From: Cellvibrio mixtus subsp. mixtus J3-8
GTDB taxonomy: Bacteria > Pseudomonadota > Gammaproteobacteria > Pseudomonadales > Cellvibrionaceae
Assembly: GCF_000766945.1 (NCBI RefSeq)
Contig: NZ_ALBT01000079.1
Location: 1 to 63,318 of the forward strand
DNA length: 63,318 nucleotides
Reading direction: 5' to 3'
In this document: positions 7,594 to 15,689 of the stretch, in pieces
Position numbering within the stretch: the first letter of the stretch is position 1
Layout of the letters: the number at the start of each line of letters is the position of its first letter
Program-made: the position numbers and the translations under genes
Notes under the pieces: generated by a model
Databases searched by the model: none
What the model saw: the letters and a program-made list of their open reading frames with translations, nothing else
Told to the model about the DNA's origin: nothing

Positions 7594-8004
7594 TTATTCA
7601 ATGACTTCAATTTTTACCTCAATGATACCTGACGATACACTTGCTATGCTGCTAAATGCAGATTTCGAAAGATCAAGGATTCGGCCTCTAATAAAAGGAC
7701 CGCGATCATTAATTTTCACGATAACCGTTTTTCCATTCGCCAAATTAGTAACCCTGACTTTCGTACCAAAAGGCAAGTTCTTATGGGCTGCTGTATTTAG
7801 TTTATGATCGTAAATTTCTCCGCTTGCAGTTTTCTTCGCTTGATGCAGGTTTGCATAGAATGAGGCTTTGCCTGTTTCGGTATAGCTTGGTCGATCCCTG
7901 GTCGCCGTAGATTGTGCAGAAGGATCTACTGGTTTCATTGAGCTACAACCCCACATAAAAGCAGAGATAAGTATTGCAACCAGTGTCTTTACAACGAATC
8001 TCAT
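7594..8004 (-). CDS. RlpA-like septal-ring lipoprotein
   Basis: A 136-residue lipoprotein (lipobox FMWGC, Cys20) with a double-psi beta-barrel RlpA domain: GKASFYANLHQAKKTASGEIYD, AAHKNLPFGTKVRVTNLANGKTVIVKINDRGPF and RGRILDLSKSAF. In Pseudomonas RlpA is a lytic transglycosylase acting on peptidoglycan that lacks peptide stems. The protein is much shorter than RlpA of E. coli or Pseudomonas and has no C-terminal SPOR domain, so septal targeting through SPOR is not expected. It stands alone in its operon. A terminator is not evident. Confidence 0.85.
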   Translation of the reverse strand: MRFVVKTLVAILISAFMWGCSSMKPVDPSAQSTATRDRPSYTETGKASFYANLHQAKKTASGEIYDHKLNTAAHKNLPFGTKVRVTNLANGKTVIVKINDRGPFIRGRILDLSKSAFSSIASVSSGIIEVKIEVIE

Positions 8005-8175
8005 ATTGTTTCCCTCTCTATTATCTGTTGCTTAAGACTGAATGATAAAGAATTAATTCACCGGAATGCGAGCAGAAATATTATCCAATTGGTTTGGAAA
8101 ACTTGACTAAAGCGGCCTCTCCGTGATCATTTTGTTTATAATCGCCGCTCTGTGTAAAAAGAAAGGGTGAATAGA

Positions 8176-8649
8176 TTGCATACGCCATTGATAACACAAC
8201 AAGGGTTAGAAGATCTAAGAAAAGAACTTGATGAGCTGTGGAGGGTTGAGCGGCCGGATGTTACGAAAAAGGTGTCCTGGGCGGCAAGCCTGGGGGATCG
8301 CAGCGAAAACGCGGATTATCAATATAATAAAAAGCGCCTCCGGGAAATAGATCGCCGTGTTCGATACCTGCGCAAATGCCTGGAGAATCTTAAAGTAGTG
8401 GAATACCGCCCGGAGCAGGAAGGGAAGGTTTTCTTTGGCGCCTGGGTTGAAGTTGAAGACGATGATGGCCGAATTTTGAAATTTAGAATTGTTGGCTACG
8501 ACGAAATTTTTAATCGCAAAGACTACATATCCATCGATGCTCCGATGGCCCGTGCATTATTAAAAAAACAGGTGGGTGATGAAGCCGATGTAAAAACAGA
8601 GGCGGGCACTACAACCTGGTACATTAATTCAATCCACTATGAAAAATAG
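8176..8649 (+). CDS. greB: transcript cleavage factor GreB
   Basis: GreB rescues backtracked RNA polymerase by stimulating cleavage of the nascent RNA. The protein aligns along its length with E. coli GreB (WRVERPDVTKKVSWAASLGDRSENADYQYNKKRLREIDRRVRYL, EGKVFFGAWVEVEDDDG, FRIVGYDEIFNRKDYISID). I chose the TTG at 8176, not the GTG at 8167: the Shine-Dalgarno GAAAGG (8161-8166) directly abuts the GTG but is nine bases from the TTG, and the resulting start (M)HTPLITQQG matches MKTPLVTREG of E. coli. The product has 157 residues, with the coiled-coil N-domain and the C-terminal FKBP-like domain complete. Confidence 0.93.
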   Translation: MHTPLITQQGLEDLRKELDELWRVERPDVTKKVSWAASLGDRSENADYQYNKKRLREIDRRVRYLRKCLENLKVVEYRPEQEGKVFFGAWVEVEDDDGRILKFRIVGYDEIFNRKDYISIDAPMARALLKKQVGDEADVKTEAGTTTWYINSIHYEK

Positions 8650-8774
8650 TTTTCGAATTGAATGTTATGTGAAGGGCGCGAATTAATTGGAGTGAACGTT
8701 CATGGCATATTGATTGCTGTGTGCTTTGTCTAATTGTTGTGTCCAGCCTTATTCAATTATTGGGATTGATTGCC

Positions 8775-9680
8775 ATGAGAAAATATACTGTTTCCGGATT
8801 GTGGATTATTTTATTACTAATACTGTCGGGGTGTAGCCAGTTTTTAACACAGCCAGCGCTTCAGGCCGCGGATATTAAAGAAGGTGCTCTATATGATTTG
8901 CGCAGCCAAACGCCAGTTTCACGCGATCAATTAATTAATAATATCCTCGCCAGTGATTATGTAGTGCTCGGCGAGCGCCATGACAATCCACAGCACCATG
9001 AGTTGCAATTGTGGGTGCTGCAACAACTCCAGGCGCAGCAGTGGCTTACGCAATTAAGCCTGGAAATGATTACACCGCAACAACAAAAAAACTTCACGGC
9101 ACTTTCTCCGGCACTCGCGGAAAATAAGGCAGCACTGCAAAAAGCACTGGCATGGCCCGATGATGGCTGGCCATGGAATGACTATGATGATTTGGTGCAA
9201 TTGGCGGTGAAAAATTCCATTCCGTTGAGTAGTGCCAATGTAGATCAGGACGAGATCAAGGCATTGTATAAAGGGGACAAACCATCGCCGCATGTGTTGT
9301 TGAGCCCGGAAGCAAAAGCGTCGCTCTTGCGCGATATAGAGGAATCCCATTGCGGATTTATCAAGGAACCGCAAACCAGCAATATGTTATCAGTCCAATT
9401 AGCGCGCGATGATGCGATGGTCACCAGTTTACTGCACACCAAACGCGGTGCAGCGCTAATCGCGGGTGCATTCCATGCGCGCAAGGATTTGGGTTTTCCG
9501 TTGCATTTGCAACAGCGCGCTGCTGGTAAAACACTAGTGTCGCTCGCATTTGTAGAATCGGATGAAGTGGCTACCCAGGAAAAACTGGCGGCCCTTGCGC
9601 AACAATATGATGTAATTTGGGTTACGCCAGTACATACCCGTGAAGATCCTTGTGCGGCATTTACCAAATCCAAATCCTAA
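8775..9680 (+). CDS. ChaN-family (haem-binding) lipoprotein
   Basis: The start at 8775 gives a lipoprotein signal (MRKYTVSGLWIILLLILSGC); a GTG at 8721 would place an unlikely second hydrophobic stretch in front. The mature 301-residue protein has the ChaN/DUF399 pattern: DYVVLGERHDNPQHHELQ, SLEMITPQQQ, WPDDGWPWNDYDDLV, and GAALIAGAFHARKDLGFPLHL. ChaN of Campylobacter binds two haem groups as a dimer and is linked to iron uptake. No iron-uptake genes are next to it here. Cys residues near 205 and at the end (EDPCAAF) are also seen. Confidence 0.85.
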   Translation: MRKYTVSGLWIILLLILSGCSQFLTQPALQAADIKEGALYDLRSQTPVSRDQLINNILASDYVVLGERHDNPQHHELQLWVLQQLQAQQWLTQLSLEMITPQQQKNFTALSPALAENKAALQKALAWPDDGWPWNDYDDLVQLAVKNSIPLSSANVDQDEIKALYKGDKPSPHVLLSPEAKASLLRDIEESHCGFIKEPQTSNMLSVQLARDDAMVTSLLHTKRGAALIAGAFHARKDLGFPLHLQQRAAGKTLVSLAFVESDEVATQEKLAALAQQYDVIWVTPVHTREDPCAAFTKSKS

Positions 9681-9706
9681 TACATCAATTTTTAATGGTG
9701 ATGTTT

Positions 9707-9728
9707 TTGCCCGGATTTTTCCGGGCAA
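9707..9728. terminator. hairpin between converging genes
   Basis: A perfect 8-bp stem TTGCCCGG-ATTTTT-CCGGGCAA lies between the ends of the ChaN-like gene and the S9 peptidase. It lacks a good T-run on either strand, so it may act as a weak bidirectional terminator. Confidence 0.4.
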
Positions 9729-9760
9729 GCAACTGTTTTAAAAAGCGATTTGAAAAAAGT

Positions 9761-11632
9761 TTACCGATCAGCAAATACTTTTTGATAAAACGCCAACTCT
9801 GCCTCCAATGCGCGCTGGATTGTTTGCGCCTGGCGAAAACCGTGGGCCTCTTCGGCAAAAGCCACATATTCGGTATAAATCCCTTTTGCGGTTAATGCAT
9901 TGACCATCGCTTCTGCTTGCGCAGGCGGTACCACTTTATCTTGTAAACCCTGTAAAAAAATCACCGGACAATTTAATTGTTCAATGTGATGTATTGGCGA
10001 GCGAGCGCGATAAGTTGCCTGTTCTTGTGGGTAGGCACCAACAAGTGAATCAAGGTAATGCGCTTCAAATTTATGCGTATCTTTTGCCAGTGCCTCAAGG
10101 TCACCAATACCGTACAAACTTGCACCGGCTTTAAACGCATCGCTGAAGGTTAATGCGGCTAATACGGTGTAACCACCTGCGCTGGAGCCGCGAATAGCCA
10201 CTTTATTTTGATCGACAAGGTTTTGTGCAATTAAAAAATCTACGCCACTGCATGCGTCGATTACATCGGTAACACCCCAATTATTTTTTAAGCGATCACG
10301 ATATTGGCGACCATAACCGGTGCTTCCCCGATAATTGACATCCAGCACTGCAAAACCACGGCTGGTCCAGAACTGGATTTTTAAATTCAATCCGGTTTCG
10401 GTTGCGCCGGTTGGGCCACCGTGGCACATCACCAATAACGGTGGGAGGGAATCGAGCACCGGTGAAACCTGTGCATTGGTTGGGCGATAAAAAAATCCGT
10501 GCGCATATTCACCATCGCGTGTGGGAAAGGTAATGGCTTCTGCTTGCGCAATAATATCCTGTGTAACAGGCGAGCTATTACCGGTGACTGCATTGATAGC
10601 ATGCCCGCTGTAACCTTGCAGTTGTGAACCTTGTATTGCGCTAGCGGCCAGAAACCAGGCGCGATTATTATTGCAATGGATGGCTGAAATATCGCGAAAT
10701 TCTGTTGCAATGGGTTGCAATTTTTTTGCGGCAATATTGATAACACCAATTTGCCAGGTCCCGCGTTGGCTATAGCAACAAAAAATTTCCTGTGCATTTA
10801 AAAAACCGTAAGTGCTCATGCCGAACACCCATTGCGGAGTGGCAAATTCCGCGTCTAGCGCAACAATTATCTCGCTACTGTGGCTATTCCAGCGATAAAT
10901 ATTCCACCAATTGCTGCGGTCAGAGATAAAATATAATTGATTGTCTGGCGACCATTGCGGTTGGAAAATGGATTCGGTTTTGCCCCCGGCAATGATTTGT
11001 TCCTGCAGAATATTTCCGTGGTTATCCAATTGTGCGAGCACACACTCAGTGCCATCCCACGGCATTTGCGGATGATGCCAGCGCAAATAACTTAAATGAT
11101 TTCCATCCGGGGAAATGCGGGGGTTCGAATAAAAATCAGCGCTTTGTGCGAGTGTGGTCAGGGCGAAGTTGTACAAATCAATTGCGATAATATCGGCAGC
11201 AGGACTATGGGTACCTACCGTGTAGTCTTCACGCACGGCTAATAAACGGTGGCGTTGTTGGTCGTAGCAAAAATCCGCATAGCGATAAGCACCCGCAGGG
11301 CTAATGGGTTTGGTTTGTTGTGTTGCAATCTCATATTGATAGAGCCGTTGATCGCTATCCTGCACATAAAAAATAAACATTTCAGTGGCGAGATAAGACG
11401 AGCCGCCATATTCCTGTGCGCGTGTACGAATGCTTAAGGGGGCCGGGAATAGGTCGGCGCGTTGACCCGCATGTTCACACACCAGCACATTGCGCCCTTT
11501 TTCTTGCGGGCGGGTTTCCAGCCAGTAAAGTCGATCACCTACTGCTTGTGGATCACTGATGCGAACACCCTGGGCAGTGAGTAATTCTGTAGTAATGGGG
11601 GATGGCCAGTGGCCGTAATGATGGCTATTCAT
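9761..11632 (-). CDS. S9-family peptidase (prolyl oligopeptidase type)
   Basis: A cytoplasmic serine peptidase of the dipeptidyl-/acylaminoacyl-peptidase group: an N-terminal beta-propeller of about 370 residues and a C-terminal alpha/beta-hydrolase domain. Visible catalytic residues are the serine in RGSSAGGYTVL, the aspartate in LQGLQDKVVPP and the histidine in FAEEAHGFRQ. HGGPTG forms the oxyanion-hole region. I chose the ATG at 11632 (MNSHHYGHWPSPIT); in-frame ATGs at 11662 and 11677 would overlap the tilS promoter region and none has a good Shine-Dalgarno. The length (623 residues) is usual for the family. It is divergent from tilS. Confidence 0.9.
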   Translation of the reverse strand: MNSHHYGHWPSPITTELLTAQGVRISDPQAVGDRLYWLETRPQEKGRNVLVCEHAGQRADLFPAPLSIRTRAQEYGGSSYLATEMFIFYVQDSDQRLYQYEIATQQTKPISPAGAYRYADFCYDQQRHRLLAVREDYTVGTHSPAADIIAIDLYNFALTTLAQSADFYSNPRISPDGNHLSYLRWHHPQMPWDGTECVLAQLDNHGNILQEQIIAGGKTESIFQPQWSPDNQLYFISDRSNWWNIYRWNSHSSEIIVALDAEFATPQWVFGMSTYGFLNAQEIFCCYSQRGTWQIGVINIAAKKLQPIATEFRDISAIHCNNNRAWFLAASAIQGSQLQGYSGHAINAVTGNSSPVTQDIIAQAEAITFPTRDGEYAHGFFYRPTNAQVSPVLDSLPPLLVMCHGGPTGATETGLNLKIQFWTSRGFAVLDVNYRGSTGYGRQYRDRLKNNWGVTDVIDACSGVDFLIAQNLVDQNKVAIRGSSAGGYTVLAALTFSDAFKAGASLYGIGDLEALAKDTHKFEAHYLDSLVGAYPQEQATYRARSPIHHIEQLNCPVIFLQGLQDKVVPPAQAEAMVNALTAKGIYTEYVAFAEEAHGFRQAQTIQRALEAELAFYQKVFADR

Positions 11633-11703
11633 AAAACGAACTTTGTCTTGTGAGTGAATCCGCATTAATCTACGCATTTAATCCCACAATGCAATGCCAA
11701 ATT

Positions 11704-13002
11704 ATGTCGGAACCCAATACCGGTTTTACCCCTGAACAATTGCGCGCCTGGTTGCCGCCGCTCGATAAATCCCCCGCCGCAGTGTGGTGGGTTGGTTTTA
11801 GTGGTGGCCTGGATTCAACTGTGCTCCTGCATGCGTTGGCGCAATTGAATTTGCCTGTGGCATTGCGTGCTCTGCATATCAATCACCAGATTTCCCCCAA
11901 TGCCGATGCATGGCAAGCGCAATGCGCCAGGTTGTGCGCTGAATTAAACATCCCCTTTCTTGCGCAAAAAGTGCAGGTAAAAAATACCGGCAAAGGAATT
12001 GAGGATGCTGCCCGCGAAGCGCGTTATCGCGTGTTTGAACACCATGTAGGCAGCGATGATTATTTATTCACTGCACATCATAGTAATGATCAGGCCGAAA
12101 CATTGTTGTTGCGGTTGATGCGCGGCACTGGGCCGCGTGGTTTGGCTGGCATCGCTAGTGAGCGTGAATTAATGGGTGGTGGAAAATTAATTCGCCCGCT
12201 GTTGCATTTTTCCCGCGCAGATCTTGAAGCTTATGCGCATGCTCACCAATTGCGGTGGAGCGATGACGAAAGCAATCAGGACGATCATTACGACCGCAAT
12301 TTTTTGCGTAACCGGGTAATGCCGTTGTTGCACAATCGTTGGCCGGCTTTTATGCGCAAGTGGCAGCAAACCGCCGAATTATGTGCTCAACAGGAAAATT
12401 TATTGGATGAATTCGCGCAGCAGGATTTTGTTCGCGCTACTCCACGCGCTGAACGGATCGGGCAGAGTATTGATTTGGTGTGGCTGAAATCTTTATCGGT
12501 CGCGCGCCGGCAACATTTATTGCGATACTGGTTGCGACAATTGAAATGCGAATTACCGGAAACCGCGCATTGGCAGCAGTTGGAAATTCAATTATTGAAT
12601 GCGCGAGAAGATGCCGCGATAAAAATTACCTGGAATAAACATTCGCTACAGCCTTATCAGGAGCGATTATTTTTATTACCGGGTGAACTGCCGGTAATGG
12701 AGCTTCAGTTGGTAGAAACCATCGCGGCAAATATCGAGGCAAAATATTTGCGCGCGGATTTACCGGATTTGTATATTCGTTATCGCACCGGGGGTGAACG
12801 TTGTAAACCGGCGGGGCGCAGGCACTCGCAACTATTGAAAAAATTATTGCAGGAATATCAGCTGGAGCCCTGGCTTCGCGATTCGGTGCCGCTTCTATAC
12901 AGTAAAGAAAATCTGGTTGCCGTCGGCGATTTATGGGTTTGCGACGGTTATGTGGCGCAGGTTGGTGAACCGGCATTGCAATTGGTGTGGTGCCAACGCT
13001 GA
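11704..13002 (+). CDS. tilS: tRNA(Ile)-lysidine synthase TilS
   Basis: TilS modifies C34 of the CAU-anticodon isoleucine tRNA to lysidine, changing its identity from Met to Ile. The PP-loop SGGLDSTVLLHAL is near residue 35, with the further motifs FTAHHSNDQAETLLLRLMRGTGPRGL and NFLRNRVMPLL, and the C-terminal TilS domain (RTGGERCKPAGRRHSQLLKKLLQE) is complete. The ATG at 11704 (MSEPNTG) starts the family-like sequence; an upstream in-frame start at 11650 would add 18 residues overlapping the S9 peptidase frame. No clear Shine-Dalgarno is seen for either. In Pseudomonas tilS follows accA; here it is isolated. Confidence 0.93.
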   Translation: MSEPNTGFTPEQLRAWLPPLDKSPAAVWWVGFSGGLDSTVLLHALAQLNLPVALRALHINHQISPNADAWQAQCARLCAELNIPFLAQKVQVKNTGKGIEDAAREARYRVFEHHVGSDDYLFTAHHSNDQAETLLLRLMRGTGPRGLAGIASERELMGGGKLIRPLLHFSRADLEAYAHAHQLRWSDDESNQDDHYDRNFLRNRVMPLLHNRWPAFMRKWQQTAELCAQQENLLDEFAQQDFVRATPRAERIGQSIDLVWLKSLSVARRQHLLRYWLRQLKCELPETAHWQQLEIQLLNAREDAAIKITWNKHSLQPYQERLFLLPGELPVMELQLVETIAANIEAKYLRADLPDLYIRYRTGGERCKPAGRRHSQLLKKLLQEYQLEPWLRDSVPLLYSKENLVAVGDLWVCDGYVAQVGEPALQLVWCQR

Positions 13003-13080
13003 TATTTATGGCACTGACTTTTCGGCGAAATTTATAAAACAATTTGCGTTTAGGATTTGGATTGAATATTACGCAATAAA

Positions 13081-13111
13081 AAACGGGAGGCTTTTGGCCT
13101 CCCGTTTTTTT
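13081..13111. terminator. bidirectional terminator
   Basis: ACGGGAGGC-TTTTG-GCCTCCCGT-like stem (13083-13105) with A-run before and seven T after. It serves tilS on the plus strand and, through the mirrored A-run, the converging FG-GAP lipoprotein gene on the minus strand. Confidence 0.85.
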
Positions 13112-13131
13112 ATGGGGTGAAAGCTGCTGTA

Positions 13132-15387
13132 TTAGAACAGGTAAACCGCTCCGGATGCTTCCAGGCTGTTGTCGTTTTGATCCAAAACGCCTGCCGGCAA
13201 GCTTGAAGCACTGCTACTGCTTTGGCTGGAATTTGACGTTGCCGATGCATAGCCGCGACCCGCTTCGCGATGTGCACCCACGGCCAGGGTTTGGCCATCG
13301 CCGGATAAATCTACATTCAAGCCAAAGCGATCATCTTTGTCGGTGTTGCTGGCTTTAACGTAGCTTTGTTGGGTCCACACACTGTTGTTGCGAGTGTATA
13401 CAAATACGGCACCGGCACGTTCCGCACTGGTGTCGCCCTGGTCGCCATTAATACCTTTGGCGTTGCTTGGATCGCGGAACGAACCTACGGCAAGGGTTTT
13501 GCCATCTTGCGACAGGCTGACATCACCACCGAACTCGCCACCGATAGTGACTGTGGAGGGTTTTAAATAAGCTTCCTGGGCCCAGGTAGTTCCTGAACGC
13601 GCGAATACATACACGGAGCCCGAGAACAGTTGTTTGGCGATTTCCTGTACCTTGGCTTTATCAATATTGTCAGCGTTGCTGGTATCCAGTTTATCCGTAG
13701 TATCACCCCTTGCGCCGACCACCAAGGTATTGCCATCACCGGAAATATCCACGCTGGAACCGAACAGGGTAGAGAAGAAGGTGGTTGCTGGTTTCAGGTA
13801 CGCTTCCTGGGTCCAGACTGCATTGGTACGTGTGAATACATAAGCTGCACCATTATTCAAACCATAACCGGTGTAATAAGCATCTTTACAGGTGAGGTCC
13901 ATGGTGTAAGTGCCATCCGTGTTGTTCTGGTAATAGCAAGAGTTATCAGCCTGGTTACCATTCACGCCTTTGGCCTGGCTATCTTCACCGATTGCACCCA
14001 CTACAATCGTATTACCATCAGCGGAGAGCGCGATGCTGGTACCAAAAGCGTCCCCTTGCTCGGCGTTGGAGCCCTTCAACTGGGCTTGTTGCATCCAGCC
14101 ATCTTCGCGGCGAATAAAGATATGTACCGAACCGGAGTTGGTTCCGCCGCTATAAGAACTGGTTGAGCTGCTTGAGCTGGATGAAGATGAACTACTTGAG
14201 CTGCTGCTTGATGAGGACACACTGGAGCTGCTGCTACTGGACGGGTAATAAATAACACAAGCGGGCATGGAGGAAGATGTGTACATCTCAATTCCGCTTT
14301 TCGATTTACTGTCACTGGTTGCACCCACTGCCAGGGTTTTGCCATCACCGGATAAAGCCAGGGTTTCACCGAAGCGCAATTCAAGGGCAGCATAGCTGGC
14401 TTTGACATAGGCATCCTGGGTCCAGGTTTTGGCTGCACGGGTAAATACATAGACTGCACCGGTATTAGTGCTTCTTGCAGTGTAAGTATCATCGGCAGGA
14501 TTGGAAGAGTTGTAAGTTCTGTCCTCATAGTTGTCCTGGTTGCAGTTGATGCCGGTGGATAGGCTATCTTCCAGCAATGCCGAGACTGCCAGGGTATTGC
14601 CATCATCTGATAATGCAACTTTATAGCCGAAGCGATCATTTGCCAGGAACCTGCTGGCGTTAACGTTAGGTTGTTCGGTGTTGGAGGCTTTCAAATAAGC
14701 CTCCTGGACCCATACGCCATTTTCCTTCACAAATACATACACTGCACCGGAGTTAGTGCTGTCGTTGTTGGTTTGGTCGCCGCCACTGCCAGTGGCTTTA
14801 CTATCTTCTGCGGGTGCCCCAACGGCGAGGGTCTTGCCATCGGCAGACAGGGCGATGCTCCAGCCAAAGGTGTCAAACGTATCGCCATTGGATGCTTTCA
14901 GGTAACCGATGGCTTTAATCATTTCGGTTGCGGTAAAAGTAAGATCGGATTTTTTACTGCAACCCGTCGCATCACACGCTTCTACGTAATAGTAGTTATT
15001 GACCCAGTCGTGCACATGCACACCGATTTCATCGGTAGCCGTTGTGGCTGTCAAATCACCACCAACCTGGGTGATGCCACCAGTTGCTGCATTGTGCTTG
15101 TACAGCCTGTAAAACGTAGCGCCTTCCACGGCACTCCATTGGAAACTGAGTTGCTTTGGATTTTGGGCTTCTACCTTCACGCTCGGCCAAATGCCGGAAC
15201 CATTTGCCGGAACCGAGGCGGCGCTGAAGCTGCTGCGTGACGATGAGGAAAGGCTGGAAGACGAAGAACTGGCTGAGGACTTTTTGTCGCTACCGCCACC
15301 GCAAGCGGTTAACAACAATGAACCTGCCAATAATGATAAAAGCAGGGCGGAGCGCTGTATCAGCGGCGAGAAACGATCAATATTCAT
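13132..15387 (-). CDS. FG-GAP-repeat lipoprotein with poly-serine linkers
   Basis: A 751-residue surface lipoprotein (signal ending LLLTAC, then GGGS). It has a Ser-rich linker at about residues 36-58, a fibronectin-III-like part (SFQWSAVEGATFYRLYKHNAAT) at about 70-160, and six or seven integrin-like FG-GAP repeats of about 70-90 residues, each with FGxxxALSxDGxTLAVGA and a GAVYVF closing strand. A second long serine run interrupts the propeller at about residues 380-410 (encoded near 14159-14236). A last short serine linker precedes the C-terminus. Such proteins of Cellvibrio-like bacteria are exported and probably bind ligands or glycans; no catalytic motif is visible. It is preceded by a 302-base gene-free stretch. 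Confidence 0.8.
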   Translation of the reverse strand: MNIDRFSPLIQRSALLLSLLAGSLLLTACGGGSDKKSSASSSSSSLSSSSRSSFSAASVPANGSGIWPSVKVEAQNPKQLSFQWSAVEGATFYRLYKHNAATGGITQVGGDLTATTATDEIGVHVHDWVNNYYYVEACDATGCSKKSDLTFTATEMIKAIGYLKASNGDTFDTFGWSIALSADGKTLAVGAPAEDSKATGSGGDQTNNDSTNSGAVYVFVKENGVWVQEAYLKASNTEQPNVNASRFLANDRFGYKVALSDDGNTLAVSALLEDSLSTGINCNQDNYEDRTYNSSNPADDTYTARSTNTGAVYVFTRAAKTWTQDAYVKASYAALELRFGETLALSGDGKTLAVGATSDSKSKSGIEMYTSSSMPACVIYYPSSSSSSSVSSSSSSSSSSSSSSSSSSTSSYSGGTNSGSVHIFIRREDGWMQQAQLKGSNAEQGDAFGTSIALSADGNTIVVGAIGEDSQAKGVNGNQADNSCYYQNNTDGTYTMDLTCKDAYYTGYGLNNGAAYVFTRTNAVWTQEAYLKPATTFFSTLFGSSVDISGDGNTLVVGARGDTTDKLDTSNADNIDKAKVQEIAKQLFSGSVYVFARSGTTWAQEAYLKPSTVTIGGEFGGDVSLSQDGKTLAVGSFRDPSNAKGINGDQGDTSAERAGAVFVYTRNNSVWTQQSYVKASNTDKDDRFGLNVDLSGDGQTLAVGAHREAGRGYASATSNSSQSSSSASSLPAGVLDQNDNSLEASGAVYLF

Positions 15388-15689
15388 TCAGCAAGTTCCT
15401 GAGGGTTAAAACTGGTCGGTGATTCTGTGTGTCGCGACGTCTGGTGTCAATCAAATCGCCAGCGACAGGCACTAATGATTTCACCTTACGGGCAAAACAG
15501 GGTGGCATAAAGACCGTCAAACAGGGGAATTGGTTCATTGCCCCTGACGGTTCTGTGCAATTTGATTTATGCAGCTGAACGCTTGTCTATTTATGCTGCT
15601 ACACAATCTACCTTGAATCGTATGGCTAGAGTTGTGAGCAATTGTCAAAGCAGCTGGCCGTACCTGCGGCCAGCTACTTTGTTGTGGGG
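15388..15689. other. gene-free stretch with two hairpins
   Basis: The interval between the cytochrome gene and the FG-GAP gene, both on the minus strand, holds an 11-bp interrupted stem at 15513-15551 (ACCGT, bulge, CAGGGG, 13-base loop, CCCCTG, ACGGT) and a strong hairpin at 15646-15681. The promoter of the FG-GAP gene must also lie here. No coding frame is convincing. Confidence 0.5.
15646..15681 (-). terminator. strong hairpin after the dihaem cytochrome gene
   Basis: CAAAG, one mismatch, AGCTGGCCG, six-base loop, CGGCCAGCT, mismatch, CTTTG: 14 pairs in total, ten bases past the cytochrome stop. It has no T-run, so it may be a transcript-stabilising or rho-assisted end. Confidence 0.5.

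Noticed and set aside
13630-14166. 178-codon plus-strand frame inside the FG-GAP gene
   Set aside because: It is antisense to repeat units of the lipoprotein and reflects their biased base composition.
14159-14250. short repeated units that could be a CRISPR or minisatellite
   Set aside because: The units are serine codons of the FG-GAP lipoprotein in frame; there are no spacers of constant length.
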